Positions 16,032 to 25,319 of a stretch of 64,000 nt of DNA are shown here, piece by piece. The DNA is from Gimesia chilikensis (GTDB lineage Bacteria > Planctomycetota > Planctomycetia > Planctomycetales > Planctomycetaceae): the NCBI RefSeq assembly GCF_008329715.1, contig NZ_VTSR01000006.1, positions 62,001 to 126,000 on the forward strand, written 5' to 3'. The notes under the pieces are model-generated. The model did not search any database, was not told where the DNA came from, and saw nothing but the letters and a program-made list of their open reading frames with translations. Both the position numbers and the translations under genes were made by a program. Within the stretch, counting starts at the first letter, position 1. Every line of letters starts with the position of its first letter.

Positions 16032-16772
16032 ATGGGCAGTTCCCACGATCAATTTGTGAAATATCCGCGGACACCTCATCTGTTCGGCTCTACGGGGACG
16101 GCAGACGACAAACGGCTCAGCGAACAGGCTTCGCTGCAGTTCATTGCCGACCCGTCTCTCATCGTGGAGGAAAAGATTGACGGCACCAACGTCGGACTGC
16201 ATTTCTCTCCCACGGGAGAACTCGTTCTGCAGTGCCGGGGCCACCTGATTAACGAAGGCATGCACCCGCAATACGATCTGTTCAAGCAATGGGCCATGGT
16301 CAAACGGCCGGTCCTGGAACAGATGCTGGAAGACCGGTTCATCCTGTTCGGCGAATGGGTCTATGCCCGGCACTCGATTCATTATCGCAGCCTGCCGCAC
16401 TACTTCTTTGAATTTGACATTTACGATAAAATACAACAGGTCTTTCTCAGCCTCGCCTGTCGACTGGAACTGCTCGCAGGTACCGGCATCGAAACGGTCC
16501 CCGTGATCCATACCGGCCCGCTGGCACGCAAAGACCTGGAGACGCTGATTGGCCAGTCCGCCTTTGACAGTGTCTTTGACAATCCACTTTCCAACACCAC
16601 GGACAACCTGATGGAAGGCGTTTATCTCCGCACCGAAGCGGGAGCAGCCGTTACCGGCAGGTCCAAATTTGTCCGTCCCGAATTTGTAGAAAAAATCAAA
16701 CAGAGCAGCCACTGGCAACACCAGACTATGGTTCCCAACCTGCTCTCCAAACAGGCAGATATCTGGTCATGA
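16032..16772 (+). CDS. RNA ligase family protein
   Basis: A 246-residue covalent nucleotidyltransferase of the RNA ligase (Rnl2-like) type, which joins 3'-OH and 5'-phosphate ends via AMP. Motif I is [10 protein letters not shown], with the AMP-accepting Lys48; the [13 protein letters not shown] region matches motif III/IIIa, [12 protein letters not shown] motif IV and KFVRPEF motif V with its Lys. It lacks a long C-terminal domain, so it is a minimal ligase. Its stop overlaps the start of the HD-Pnk gene (ATGA at 16769-16772), so healing and sealing enzymes are co-translated. The ATG at 16032 has an AAAGAGAG purine stretch upstream. Confidence 0.9.
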   Translation: MGSSHDQFVKYPRTPHLFGSTGTADDKRLSEQASLQFIADPSLIVEEKIDGTNVGLHFSPTGELVLQCRGHLINEGMHPQYDLFKQWAMVKRPVLEQMLEDRFILFGEWVYARHSIHYRSLPHYFFEFDIYDKIQQVFLSLACRLELLAGTGIETVPVIHTGPLARKDLETLIGQSAFDSVFDNPLSNTTDNLMEGVYLRTEAGAAVTGRSKFVRPEFVEKIKQSSHWQHQTMVPNLLSKQADIWS

Positions 16773-17881
16773 ACTGGCAGACACTGACAACATCAACTCT
16801 GGATGAGATCCTGCACTGGGCCGCCACGCAGCCCTGGTGCCAGGCGATGTCGGCCTGCGCGCAGGATGCCCAGTGGCACGCCGAGGGAGACGTCTGGACG
16901 CACACCCAGCTCGTCTGCCGGCAGTTGCCGCAGTTGACTGAGTGGTCTGGCTTATCAAACCGGGAACAGTCCATCCTGATCTTCACCGCACTCCTGCACG
17001 ACGCCGCCAAACCGCTGACCACGCAACTCGATCCCGAATCCGGCCGCCTGCGTTCGCCCAAACATGCCGTGAAGGGAGAGTATCTGGCGCGAAATGTCCT
17101 GCGCGGACTGGGCTGCGATCTGGAAATCCGCGAGACGATCTGCCGGCTGGTCCGCTACCATGGTCGTCCCGCTTTTCTGCTGGAAAAACCGAATCCGGAA
17201 CAGGAAGTGATTTCACTCTCCTGGCTGGTCAATCATCGTCTGCTCTATCTGTTCGCCCTGGCCGATACCCGCGGACGAACGACCGACAGCATGTCGCGCC
17301 CCGAAGAACATCTGCGATTCTGGAAAATGATCGCCGAGGAACAGCACTGCTTCGATCAGCCCTACCCGTTCGCCAACGATCAGGCGAGATTCCTGTTTTT
17401 TCACTTACCCGAACCGAACGTGCATTATGTACCCCACGAAAAATTCAACTGTACGGTCACAATGCTCTCCGGCCCGCCGGGCGCAGGGAAAGATACCTGG
17501 CTCGCGCGGCACCGCACGAATCTGCCCATCATCTCCCTGGATGATGTGCGCGATGACCTGGGTGTTGAGCCAACAGACAACCAGGGAGAAGTAGCGCAAC
17601 TCGCCCGGGAACGCTGTCGCGAACTCTTACGTAACAAGACTGATTTCGCTTTCAACGCCACTAATCTGACACGACAGATCAGAAAACGCTGGCTGCAGCT
17701 CTTCGCCGACTACGGTGCCCGCATCGAACTGATCTATCTGGAACCACCGCTGGAGACAATCTTAAAACAGAATTGTCAGCGTCTCCAACCAGTCCCGGAA
17801 AAAGTCATACGCCGTCTGGTAGGTAAAGTCGAACCTCCCACCCTGACCGAGGCTCATACAATGACTTACAGTACACATTGA
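16769..17881 (+). CDS. HD-Pnk: HD phosphoesterase fused to 5'-OH polynucleotide kinase
   Basis: A 370-residue two-domain enzyme. Residues 40-170 are an HD domain with His45, His77-Asp78 (ALLHDAAKP) and Asp166 as metal ligands; residues 228-365 are a P-loop kinase with Walker [10 protein letters not shown] (235-243), SLDDVRDD and [10 protein letters not shown]. The domain order matches Runella slithyformis HD-Pnk, reported to remove 2',3'-cyclic phosphates and phosphorylate 5'-OH ends. It would heal both ends of a nuclease-cut RNA for the ligase encoded immediately upstream, with which it shares an ATGA overlap. The C-terminus is slightly longer than the kinase fold needs. Confidence 0.9.
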   Translation: MNWQTLTTSTLDEILHWAATQPWCQAMSACAQDAQWHAEGDVWTHTQLVCRQLPQLTEWSGLSNREQSILIFTALLHDAAKPLTTQLDPESGRLRSPKHAVKGEYLARNVLRGLGCDLEIRETICRLVRYHGRPAFLLEKPNPEQEVISLSWLVNHRLLYLFALADTRGRTTDSMSRPEEHLRFWKMIAEEQHCFDQPYPFANDQARFLFFHLPEPNVHYVPHEKFNCTVTMLSGPPGAGKDTWLARHRTNLPIISLDDVRDDLGVEPTDNQGEVAQLARERCRELLRNKTDFAFNATNLTRQIRKRWLQLFADYGARIELIYLEPPLETILKQNCQRLQPVPEKVIRRLVGKVEPPTLTEAHTMTYSTH

Positions 17882-17908
17882 ATCTTTCTCTACAGTTGGA
17901 AATCCAAC

Positions 17909-19324
17909 ATGCTCTTATCCATCACGACGACTCACGAACCCGCCAGCGATCTGAGCTACCTGCTACACAAACACCCGGACCGTTTTCAGAGTTTTAATCT
18001 GAGTTTCGGCAACGCCCACGTGTTTTATCCTGTGGTTTCCGAGGAACAGTGCACCGCCTGCCTGCTGCTGGACGTCGATCCGGTAGGGATGGTCCGTGGC
18101 AAAGGACGTCAACACTCGTTCCTGCTCGACCAGTACGTCAACGATCGGCCCTATGTCGCTTCCTCTTTCATGAGTGTCGCGCTCTCCCAGGTCCTGGGAT
18201 CTGCGCTCAACGGGCGTTGCAAGGATCGTCCGGAACTGGTCAGCACGCCGCTTCCGCTCACGGTACAGGTCGCCGTCCTGCCCGTACGCGGCGGCGCGGA
18301 ACTGATTCGCGAAATCTTCGAACCACTGGGTTATGAAGTCGCCATCGAGTCTTATCCGCTGGATGAACTGTTCCCGGACTGGGGAGAGAGCCCCTGTTAT
18401 TCCGTCACCCTGACAGGCACGAAAACACTTTCGGAACTGCTCAACCACCTCTATGTCCTGATCCCGGTCTTCGACAACCGCAAACATTACTTCGTCGGCG
18501 AGAACGAACTGGAAAAGCTATTGGAGAAAGGAGCCGGCTGGCTGGCCGACCATCCCCTGAAAGACCAGATCAGCCGCCGCTACCTGAAGTTTAAACCGAG
18601 CTTGTACCTCACAGCCCTGGCCCGTCTGGTCGAAGAAACCGAGACCGAAGAGATGGAACTGGAAAATGAAACCAAAGAGACAGCAGAGGACCTCCCCGAC
18701 AAAGCGGTTCCCCTGAACCAGCAGCGACTGGGCAGCGTCATGGCCGCCCTGCGGGCTTCTGGTGCGCAAAGTGTGCTCGACCTGGGCTGCGGCGAAGGAA
18801 AGCTGCTTCGCGAGCTGCTGGCCGATCGACAGTTCGAACAGATCGTCGGCCTGGATATCTCGGTCCGTTCTCTGGAAATCGCTGCGAAACGGCTCAAGCT
18901 GAAACGGTTGCCGGAACGACAGGCACAACGGGTTAAGCTACTGCACGGCTCGCTGACCTACCGCGATCGTCGTCTCGAAGGTTTCGACGCCGCGGCCCTG
19001 GTCGAAGTCATCGAACACCTCGATCCGCCCCGTCTGGCGGCGCTGGAACGGATGCTGTTTGAATTCGCCCGTCCGAAAACCGTCGTGCTGACCACGCCGA
19101 ACCGCGAATATAACGTGATGTGGGAAACCCTGCCAGCCGACCAGCTGCGTCACGCCGACCACCGGTTCGAATGGACGCGGTCTGAATTTCAGACGTGGGC
19201 CACCGGCATTGCCGACCAGTTCGGTTACTCCGTCCGCTTCCTGCCCGTCGGACCGGAAGACAAAGCCGTAGGTGCCCCCACACAAATGGGAGTGTTTGAA
19301 TTGAAGTCGCACACCGATACCTGA
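17909..19324 (+). CDS. hen1: Hen1 RNA 3'-terminal ribose 2'-O-methyltransferase
   Basis: A 471-residue bacterial Hen1. The N-terminal domain starts with MLLSITTTHEPASDLSYLL and includes DVDPVGMVRGKG and YVNDRPYVASSFMSVAL, all specific to bacterial Hen1; in characterised systems this half activates Pnkp ligase. The C-terminal methyltransferase has SAM motif DLGCGEG (291-297), the metal motif EVIEH (366-370) and further His at 415 and 418. Hen1 methylates the 2'-OH at the break before sealing, which protects the repaired RNA from being cut again. An acidic linker (about 242-265) joins the halves. The gene is 27 bases after HD-Pnk and directly precedes Pnkp. Confidence 0.95.
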   Translation: MLLSITTTHEPASDLSYLLHKHPDRFQSFNLSFGNAHVFYPVVSEEQCTACLLLDVDPVGMVRGKGRQHSFLLDQYVNDRPYVASSFMSVALSQVLGSALNGRCKDRPELVSTPLPLTVQVAVLPVRGGAELIREIFEPLGYEVAIESYPLDELFPDWGESPCYSVTLTGTKTLSELLNHLYVLIPVFDNRKHYFVGENELEKLLEKGAGWLADHPLKDQISRRYLKFKPSLYLTALARLVEETETEEMELENETKETAEDLPDKAVPLNQQRLGSVMAALRASGAQSVLDLGCGEGKLLRELLADRQFEQIVGLDISVRSLEIAAKRLKLKRLPERQAQRVKLLHGSLTYRDRRLEGFDAAALVEVIEHLDPPRLAALERMLFEFARPKTVVLTTPNREYNVMWETLPADQLRHADHRFEWTRSEFQTWATGIADQFGYSVRFLPVGPEDKAVGAPTQMGVFELKSHTDT

Positions 19325-19423
19325 TCGCCGTGCCTTCAATTTCATTTGTTCACATTCTCAGCCACTCAGGAATTCGCAAATCAGTTTTCCTGCTTAACAT
19401 CAGACTCAGACAAGTATCAATTA

Positions 19424-22024
19424 ATGGATATCTCAATCCCGAAACTCTCACTCGTCGTACTCGTTGGCCCCAGCGGGGCAGGCAAAAGTACGTTTGCGCG
19501 GAAACACTTCCTGCCGACCGAAGTCATCTCTTCCGATTTCTGCCGGGGGATGATCAGCGATGACGAAAACGACCAGAATGTCACGAAGGAAGCCTTCGAA
19601 CTGCTGGGTTACATCGTCTCCCAACGCCTGAAATCCGGACGGCTGACCGTCGTCGACGCCACCAACGTCCAGCAGGAGGCCCGGGCACAGTGGGTCGAAC
19701 TGGCGCGGAAGTATCACTTTCTGCCGGTCGTCATCGTGCTCAACCTGTCCGAAAAGATCTGTCATACACGGAACCAGGAACGTCCCGACCGTTCGTTTGG
19801 ATCTCACGTGGTCCGCAATCAGCGCTCGCAGTTAAAACGCAATCTGAAACGCCTCCGTCGTGAGGGTTTTCGTTATGTGTTTGAAATGAACTCGGTCGAA
19901 CAGATCGATGCGGCTCGCCTGGAACGGGTTCCCCTCTGGAACGACCGTCGTGAGGAACAGGGCCCCTTCGACATCATCGGCGATATTCATGGCTGCTGTG
20001 ACGAACTGGAGCTGTTGCTCAAAGAGCTAGGTTATGTGCAGACCACCGTTGAGGAAGCAGATCCCCTCTGGGGCGATGTCTGTTATGCGCATCCCGCAGG
20101 TCGCAAGGTTGTCTTTCTCGGCGATCTGGTCGACCGGGGTCCTCGTTCGCTGGATACGGTCCGGATTGTACGAAACATGGTCCAAGAGGGGACGGCACTC
20201 TGCGTTCCCGGAAACCATGACATGAAACTGCTTCGCAAGCTGAAAGGGAAAGATGTCAAACTGACGCACGGACTCGCAGAAACGGTCGCTGAAATCGAAG
20301 CGCTATCAACAGAGACGCGGGAACCGTTCTGCCAGGCGCTGGCCGACTTCCTCGACAGCCTGATCAGTCATTTCGTGCTGGATCAGGGAAAACTCGTCGT
20401 GGCCCATGCCGGATTGACAGAAGACCTGCAGGGACGTGGCTCGGGGAAGGTTCGTTCATTCGCTCTTTACGGTGAGACGACAGGCGAAACCGACGAATTC
20501 GGCTTTCCGGTCCGCTATAACTGGGCCGCCGAATACCGGGGCACTGCGCATGTGGTCTATGGTCATACTCCGGTTCCCGATCCGGAATGGCTCAACCGGA
20601 CGGTCAACATCGACACAGGCTGCGTTTTTGGTGGCCGCCTGACGGCACTCCGCTATCCGGAAAAAGAGTTCGTCTCCGTACCGGCGAAAGAAGTCTACTG
20701 CGAATACGCTAAGCCCATGTACCGGGATCCGGATGCAGGAGCACAAACTGCTCAGCAGCAGCACGACGACCTGCTCGACCTGCAGGATGTTACCGGAAAG
20801 CGGATCGTTTCCACGCGACTGCAGACGAACATTACCATTCGCGAGGAGAACGCGACCGCGGCCCTGGAAGTCATGAGCCGCTTCGCCGCCAATCCCAAAT
20901 GGCTGATTTACCTGCCGCCAACGATGTCGCCCCCGGAAACATCTATGGAACCGGGACTGCTGGAACATCCAGCCGAAGCATTTGCGTATTTCCGCAACCA
21001 GGGAGTCCCCCAGGTCATCTGCGAAGAAAAGCACATGGGTTCGCGTGCGGTGGTTATCGTCTGTCGAGATCCGGAAACGGCCCGTCAGCGGTTCGGCGTG
21101 CAGGAAGCGGAATGCGGCATCGTTTACACACGGACGGGCCGGCGTTTCTTCAATCAGCCTGAACTGGAAGCCGCCTTCCTGGAACGGGTCCGTCAGGCAT
21201 TGAGTGCCGCCGACTTCTGGAATGAGTTCCAGACGGACTGGGCCTGCTTCGACTGCGAACTGATGCCCTGGTCGGCCAAAGCCCAGTCGCTGCTGCAGTC
21301 GCAGTATGCTGCTGTGGGAGCCGCTGGAAAAGCAGCCTTACCCCCGGTCGTTGCTGCGCTGGAACAGGCAACTGCCCGACTGACTGATGACGAGGCCTCG
21401 CATGCTGCAGAAATCGCAAGCCACTTCCGTCACCGGGAGACTGCGATCGAGGAATTCGTGCGCGCCTATCGCCACTATTGCTGGCCCGTAGAAACTCTGG
21501 ATGATCTGAAGCTGGCTCCGTTTCACCTGCTGGCCACCGAGGGCAGAGTTCACATCGACCAGAATCATGACTGGCACATGCAGACCATTGCACGCCTCTG
21601 TGCGCAGGATGAGAAACTACTGCTGGCAACGCCGTCGTTGAAAGTTGACCTGACCGACAATGACAGCGTGCAGGCAGGTGTCGACTGGTGGTCGGGGTTG
21701 ACAGGCACAGGCGGAGAAGGGATGGTGGTCAAACCCCTGGAATGGGTCCAGAGGGGTCCCAAAGGACTGGTACAGCCCGCGATCAAGTGCCGGGGGAAAG
21801 AGTATCTGCGGATTATCTATGGACCGGATTACGATGCGGAAGAAAATCTGACCCGCCTGCGACAACGGGGTCTGCACCGCAAACGATCACTGGCTCAACG
21901 AGAATTCGCCCTGGGCATTGAAGCCCTGGAACGTTTTGTGAACCGGGAACCACTCAGGCGGGTCCATGAATGTGTGTTCGGGGTACTGGCGCTGGAAAGT
22001 GAGCCGGTCGATCCCCGACTGTAA
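19424..22024 (+). CDS. pnkp: Pnkp RNA repair enzyme: kinase-phosphatase-ligase
   Basis: An 866-residue polynucleotide kinase-phosphatase of the Clostridium thermocellum type (870 residues there). Domain 1, about 1-170: 5'-OH kinase with P-loop GPSGAGKST (15-23). Domain 2, about 180-425: calcineurin-type 2',3'-phosphatase with GDIHG (186-190), GDLVDRGP (233-240), GNHD (263-266), HAG (328) and GH (380-381). Domain 3, about 470-866: adenylyltransferase with motif I EEKHMGSR (Lys536), GEGMVVKP and IKCRGKEYLRI. All three sets of catalytic motifs look intact. Pnkp works with Hen1, encoded immediately upstream. The ATG at 19424 aligns with the family start; an earlier start would add 26 unrelated residues. 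Confidence 0.96.
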   Translation: MDISIPKLSLVVLVGPSGAGKSTFARKHFLPTEVISSDFCRGMISDDENDQNVTKEAFELLGYIVSQRLKSGRLTVVDATNVQQEARAQWVELARKYHFLPVVIVLNLSEKICHTRNQERPDRSFGSHVVRNQRSQLKRNLKRLRREGFRYVFEMNSVEQIDAARLERVPLWNDRREEQGPFDIIGDIHGCCDELELLLKELGYVQTTVEEADPLWGDVCYAHPAGRKVVFLGDLVDRGPRSLDTVRIVRNMVQEGTALCVPGNHDMKLLRKLKGKDVKLTHGLAETVAEIEALSTETREPFCQALADFLDSLISHFVLDQGKLVVAHAGLTEDLQGRGSGKVRSFALYGETTGETDEFGFPVRYNWAAEYRGTAHVVYGHTPVPDPEWLNRTVNIDTGCVFGGRLTALRYPEKEFVSVPAKEVYCEYAKPMYRDPDAGAQTAQQQHDDLLDLQDVTGKRIVSTRLQTNITIREENATAALEVMSRFAANPKWLIYLPPTMSPPETSMEPGLLEHPAEAFAYFRNQGVPQVICEEKHMGSRAVVIVCRDPETARQRFGVQEAECGIVYTRTGRRFFNQPELEAAFLERVRQALSAADFWNEFQTDWACFDCELMPWSAKAQSLLQSQYAAVGAAGKAALPPVVAALEQATARLTDDEASHAAEIASHFRHRETAIEEFVRAYRHYCWPVETLDDLKLAPFHLLATEGRVHIDQNHDWHMQTIARLCAQDEKLLLATPSLKVDLTDNDSVQAGVDWWSGLTGTGGEGMVVKPLEWVQRGPKGLVQPAIKCRGKEYLRIIYGPDYDAEENLTRLRQRGLHRKRSLAQREFALGIEALERFVNREPLRRVHECVFGVLALESEPVDPRL

Positions 22025-22058
22025 AACTTCGCCCCAAGCGAAAACAGGAAGTGAAACC

Positions 22059-23009
22059 ATGAACAAGCGCGTCCACTATCAGCCGAACCTGATCTATTCT
22101 GACGGCACACAGGTGGTCACAGTCCGGGATATCATCGGGCCGAACGGTCGTACGCAGCATCCGCGGGGATCGGTTGGTGTGGTAGTGCGTGCGCCGCGTG
22201 ATCTGGATCACTCATATCGCGTCAAGTTTCCCGATGGTGTCGAAGTCGCCCTTAAAGCAGACGAGCTGACTCTGCTCGCCCGGTTCAAAGAGGGAGAGAT
22301 CGGCAACAGCGAAATCAACGCAAACCGCAGCGACCTGTTCTCCCGCGTGATCTTCAAGTGCATCATTGGCTCCCGGGCCTTCGGTCTCGAGGATGAGCAG
22401 TCCGACACCGATTATCGCGGCGTCTACCTGCCGCCCGCGGAACTGCAGTGGTCGCTGTACGGTGTGCCCGAACAACTGGACTGCCACGAAACACAGGAAA
22501 CCTACTGGGAGCTGCAGAAGTTTCTGGTCCTGGCTTTGAAAGCGAACCCGAACGTCCTGGAGTGCCTCTATACTCCCCTGGTCGAACAGGTCACGCCCCT
22601 CGGCCAGGAACTGCTGGATCTGCGGGAAATCTTTCTGACACGCATCGTCTACCAGACCTACAACGGTTATGTGATGTCGCAATTCAAAAAGATGCAGACC
22701 GATATCAAGAACCAGGGGAAGGTCAAATGGAAACATGTGATGCACCTGATCCGGCTGCTGATCTCGGGAGTCACCCTCCTGCGCGAAGGCTATGTTGTCG
22801 TCGACGTGGGACCACACCGGGAGCAACTGCTGGCCATCAAGCGGGGTGAAGTCTCCTGGGAAGAGACCGAGAAATGGCGGAAGAGCCTGCACAAGGAATT
22901 TGAACAGGCGCTGGAGCAGACCAGACTACCGGCCCGCCCCGATTATGAAACTGCGAATAACTATCTCATCAAAGCGCGTCGACTGGCGACGCAGGAGGCA
23001 CTGCCATGA
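22059..23009 (+). CDS. Pol-beta superfamily nucleotidyltransferase 1
   Basis: A 316-residue protein with a small N-terminal beta domain (about 35-75, GSVGVVVRAP, an SH3-like look) and a central nucleotidyltransferase core: GSRAFGL at 104-110 followed by DTD at 116-118, the G-S / D-x-D signature that binds the metal-nucleotide. The C-terminal helical half resembles the YcgL-type DNA polymerase beta superfamily protein. Such enzymes transfer nucleotides to RNA or protein. It begins 35 bases after Pnkp and its stop overlaps the next nucleotidyltransferase gene by 4 bases. A role in rebuilding the 3' end of damaged RNA fits the context but is inferred. Confidence 0.88.
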   Translation: MNKRVHYQPNLIYSDGTQVVTVRDIIGPNGRTQHPRGSVGVVVRAPRDLDHSYRVKFPDGVEVALKADELTLLARFKEGEIGNSEINANRSDLFSRVIFKCIIGSRAFGLEDEQSDTDYRGVYLPPAELQWSLYGVPEQLDCHETQETYWELQKFLVLALKANPNVLECLYTPLVEQVTPLGQELLDLREIFLTRIVYQTYNGYVMSQFKKMQTDIKNQGKVKWKHVMHLIRLLISGVTLLREGYVVVDVGPHREQLLAIKRGEVSWEETEKWRKSLHKEFEQALEQTRLPARPDYETANNYLIKARRLATQEALP

Positions 23010-23770
23010 ACTTCGATCCCCGACTGGAACAACAGCTCAAGGAACATCCTTATCCTCTGCTGTTCGCCACTATCAGTGGATCGCATATCTATGGCTTTCC
23101 TTCTCCCGATTCGGATTACGATCTCCGCGGCGTGCATCTGCTGCCGCTGGAGACCGTCATCGGTCTGAAAGAAGGACAGGTCACGGTGGAACGTTCGCGC
23201 GTTGATGACGGTCTGGAAATCGATCTGGTCACACATGATGTCGGTAAGTTCTTTCAACTCATGCTCAAAAAGAATGGTTACGTGCTGGAACAGCTGCTCT
23301 CGCCGCTGGTTCTGCAAGCCACTCCCGAGTATGAAGAGCTGAAAGCACTGGCGCCCGGCTGTGTGACGAAGTATCACGCGTACCATTACCTGGGTTTCGC
23401 AGCCACACAGTGGAAACTGTTCCAGAAGGAAGATCCACCCCGGGTCAAACCCCTGCTCTACGTGTATCGGGTTCTGCTCACCGGTCTGCATCTGATGCGC
23501 ACCGGCGAACTGGAACCAAACCTGATCCTGTTGAACGAAGCAGCGCGGTTGTCCTACATCCCCGAACTGATCGAACGCAAGCTGGAAGGTTCGGAACGTT
23601 CCACGCTGGATGCCGCCGACATGGAGTTCCACGGACGCGAATACCAGCGGCTCGTGGGTGAACTGGAACAGGCGATGGAAACCACCAGCCTGCCCGAAAA
23701 ACCGAGTTCGGGTGATGCGTTGAATGATCTGCTGGTCCGGATCCGTCTGGCTCAGCGGAAAGGATGCTGA
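23006..23770 (+). CDS. Pol-beta superfamily nucleotidyltransferase 2
   Basis: A 254-residue nucleotidyltransferase related to the preceding gene but lacking its N-terminal beta domain. The core motif is GSHIYG at 25-30 and DSDYD at 35-39, with a third acidic residue probably in LEIDLVTHDV near 72-81. The region MLKKNGYVLEQLLSPLVL corresponds to NPNVLECLYTPLV of the neighbour, showing they are diverged paralogues. The start overlaps the stop of the previous gene in an ATGA. It is the last gene of the operon; a strong terminator begins 28 bases after its stop codon. The substrates of neither enzyme can be told from sequence. Confidence 0.88.
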   Translation: MNFDPRLEQQLKEHPYPLLFATISGSHIYGFPSPDSDYDLRGVHLLPLETVIGLKEGQVTVERSRVDDGLEIDLVTHDVGKFFQLMLKKNGYVLEQLLSPLVLQATPEYEELKALAPGCVTKYHAYHYLGFAATQWKLFQKEDPPRVKPLLYVYRVLLTGLHLMRTGELEPNLILLNEAARLSYIPELIERKLEGSERSTLDAADMEFHGREYQRLVGELEQAMETTSLPEKPSSGDALNDLLVRIRLAQRKGC

Positions 23771-23797
23771 TTGAAATTTTGGAACCAGAAATTGATA

Positions 23798-23834
23798 GAC
23801 GCTCGTTTTCTTTTGAAAACGAGCGTCATTCTAT
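23798..23834 (+). terminator. intrinsic terminator ending the RNA-repair operon
   Basis: GACGCTCGTTTTC (23798-23810) and GAAAACGAGCGTC (23815-23827) form a perfect 13-bp stem with a TTTT loop, followed by ATTCTATTT. It closes the operon ending with the second nucleotidyltransferase. The remaining 230 bases to the next gene are AT-rich with nothing else clear. Confidence 0.85.
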
Positions 23835-24059
23835 TTCAGGATGTATGAAATCTGCCGCTTCGACTCGTATGCAGAGACACGCACACTCACATTTGTATAA
23901 AACAAAACGTTAACAACTTTTTTGTTAAGTTCCTGTAAATTATGTGATTTTCACAGACTCATTTCTGTTGAAGTCAACTTCTCTGAGTAAAATCGAATAA
24001 AAGCAAGACTGATTTCAGGCACCCACGTACACCAGGTGCAACGCGACAGGAACATTTAT

Positions 24060-24797
24060 ATGCGATCTGCAACTCTATTGTTGATCACGCTTTTTATCTA
24101 TTGTGCCACCGGACTTTCTACAGAGCTAACTGCACAGGAACCAGAACGGGTAAAAGGCGAATACTACGGACTGAAATTTGACGGCCGAGACAGCTATGTC
24201 ACTCTGCCCCATCTGAATTTCACCGCATGGAATACCTTTACCATCGAAGCCTGGGTCAAAGACTGGACCGGCCGCATCTGCTGCGAAGGTAAACAGGGAG
24301 ATCCCGAAAACAGCATCTGGATTTCCATCCGGGCCAGCCGCCATTCTGCAGGCTGGGAAAGTAACAACGGGACCAATTATTCCACGCGCGTCGACCCGAA
24401 CTCGGTCGAAGGCTGGGATCATGTCGCCATGATTTATACCGGCACCGAGCAGGTCATTTACGTCAACGGCAAAGAAGTGCATCGACAGAACGCCCCCAAG
24501 CCAGGCCCGTTCGTTGCAGATCGAAAATTCTTTCTCGGTGCCCAGGAAAAATGGGACGAGGAACAAACCAAGCCGGCAGCCCTGTTCGGCAAGGGAATCA
24601 TGCGGATGTTTCGCGTCTCGAATGTCGTCCGCTATGACAAGGAATTTACTCCTGCTCAATCATTTACACCGGACGCGAATACTGAGCTGCTGCTCGATTT
24701 CTCAAAGCCTGACCAGACCAAGCTTGCGGATGTCTCCCAACACAAACGGAACGGTACCATCCACGATGCCAAGTGGGTTCTGCTGACTGAAGAATAA
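24060..24797 (+). CDS. secreted LamG-like jellyroll domain protein
   Basis: A 245-residue exported protein. The signal peptide (about 1-25) is hydrophobic and probably cleaved near TELTAQ. The mature protein is one concanavalin A-like/LamG jellyroll: YYGLKFDGRDSYVTLPHLNF near 38-57, FTIEAWVKDW, WDHVAMIYTGTEQVIYVNGKEV and KFFLGAQ are the standard strands of this fold, as is the closing RMFRVSNVVRYDKEF. Such domains bind carbohydrate or protein ligands and are abundant in planctomycetes as parts of large secreted proteins; this one is stand-alone. It is flanked by the terminator of the repair operon and the convergent arsenic operon. Confidence 0.82.
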   Translation: MRSATLLLITLFIYCATGLSTELTAQEPERVKGEYYGLKFDGRDSYVTLPHLNFTAWNTFTIEAWVKDWTGRICCEGKQGDPENSIWISIRASRHSAGWESNNGTNYSTRVDPNSVEGWDHVAMIYTGTEQVIYVNGKEVHRQNAPKPGPFVADRKFFLGAQEKWDEEQTKPAALFGKGIMRMFRVSNVVRYDKEFTPAQSFTPDANTELLLDFSKPDQTKLADVSQHKRNGTIHDAKWVLLTEE

Positions 24798-24799
24798 GC

Positions 24800-25294
24800 T
24801 CAGTCTGCCTGCGACTTGTTGCAGTCCGTCAGATTCACCATCTCCGGACCACAGCAACCCGACTGGGCGTAGAGTTCATCTTTCGCATCTGCTTTCAACA
24901 CCACAAACACTTCCCACTTATGACCATCGGGATCCACGGCCCAGACTTTGTCCTGCACGGCATAACAACAGGTCGTCGCCTCTTCCGTGATGGTTTTAAT
25001 CCCGGCGGCCTGAAACCGTTCGATGGCAGCATGCACTTCCGCTACGGATTTCACCTGGATCCCAAAGTGAGCTGAGCCCCCCTCAACGGTGACGTCTCCA
25101 TCCACTTCATTCAGGGTCAGATTTACCGAAGGATCCACCGGTTCAAATTTCGCATAACGGGGACGTTCCTTGCTGGGTGCCACCCCCAGCAACAGTTCGT
25201 AAAACTTTTTTGACTGCGCCAGATTGGAAACTGTCAAGGCGACATGCACACGGAAATTTCCCGGAAAGTCGACAGCTGATTCCTGAGTCATCAT
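24800..25294 (-). CDS. arsI: ArsI/CadI family metalloenzyme
   Basis: About 165 residues of the vicinal oxygen chelate (VOC) fold. The sequence HVALTVSNLAQSKKFYELLLG opens the first module (likely metal ligand His17), AHFGIQV supplies a second His, and TTCCYAVQDKVWAVDPDG carries the vicinal Cys109-Cys110 pair typical of ArsI, the C-As lyase that demethylates organoarsenicals; Glu128 is the third likely metal ligand. CadI relatives bind cadmium. Two adjacent ATG codons follow a GAGGGAG ribosome binding site, and the second (25291) has the better spacing. It is the last gene of the arsenic operon, 25 bases after arsC. Confidence 0.9.
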   Translation of the reverse strand: MMTQESAVDFPGNFRVHVALTVSNLAQSKKFYELLLGVAPSKERPRYAKFEPVDPSVNLTLNEVDGDVTVEGGSAHFGIQVKSVAEVHAAIERFQAAGIKTITEEATTCCYAVQDKVWAVDPDGHKWEVFVVLKADAKDELYAQSGCCGPEMVNLTDCNKSQAD

Positions 25295-25319
25295 GATCTC
25301 CCTCGTATAGAAACTGAAC

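Noticed and set aside
15927..16721. 264-codon minus-strand frame opposite the RNA ligase
   Set aside because: The plus-strand frame has all ligase motifs and an ATGA overlap with HD-Pnk; the antisense frame has no recognisable protein features.
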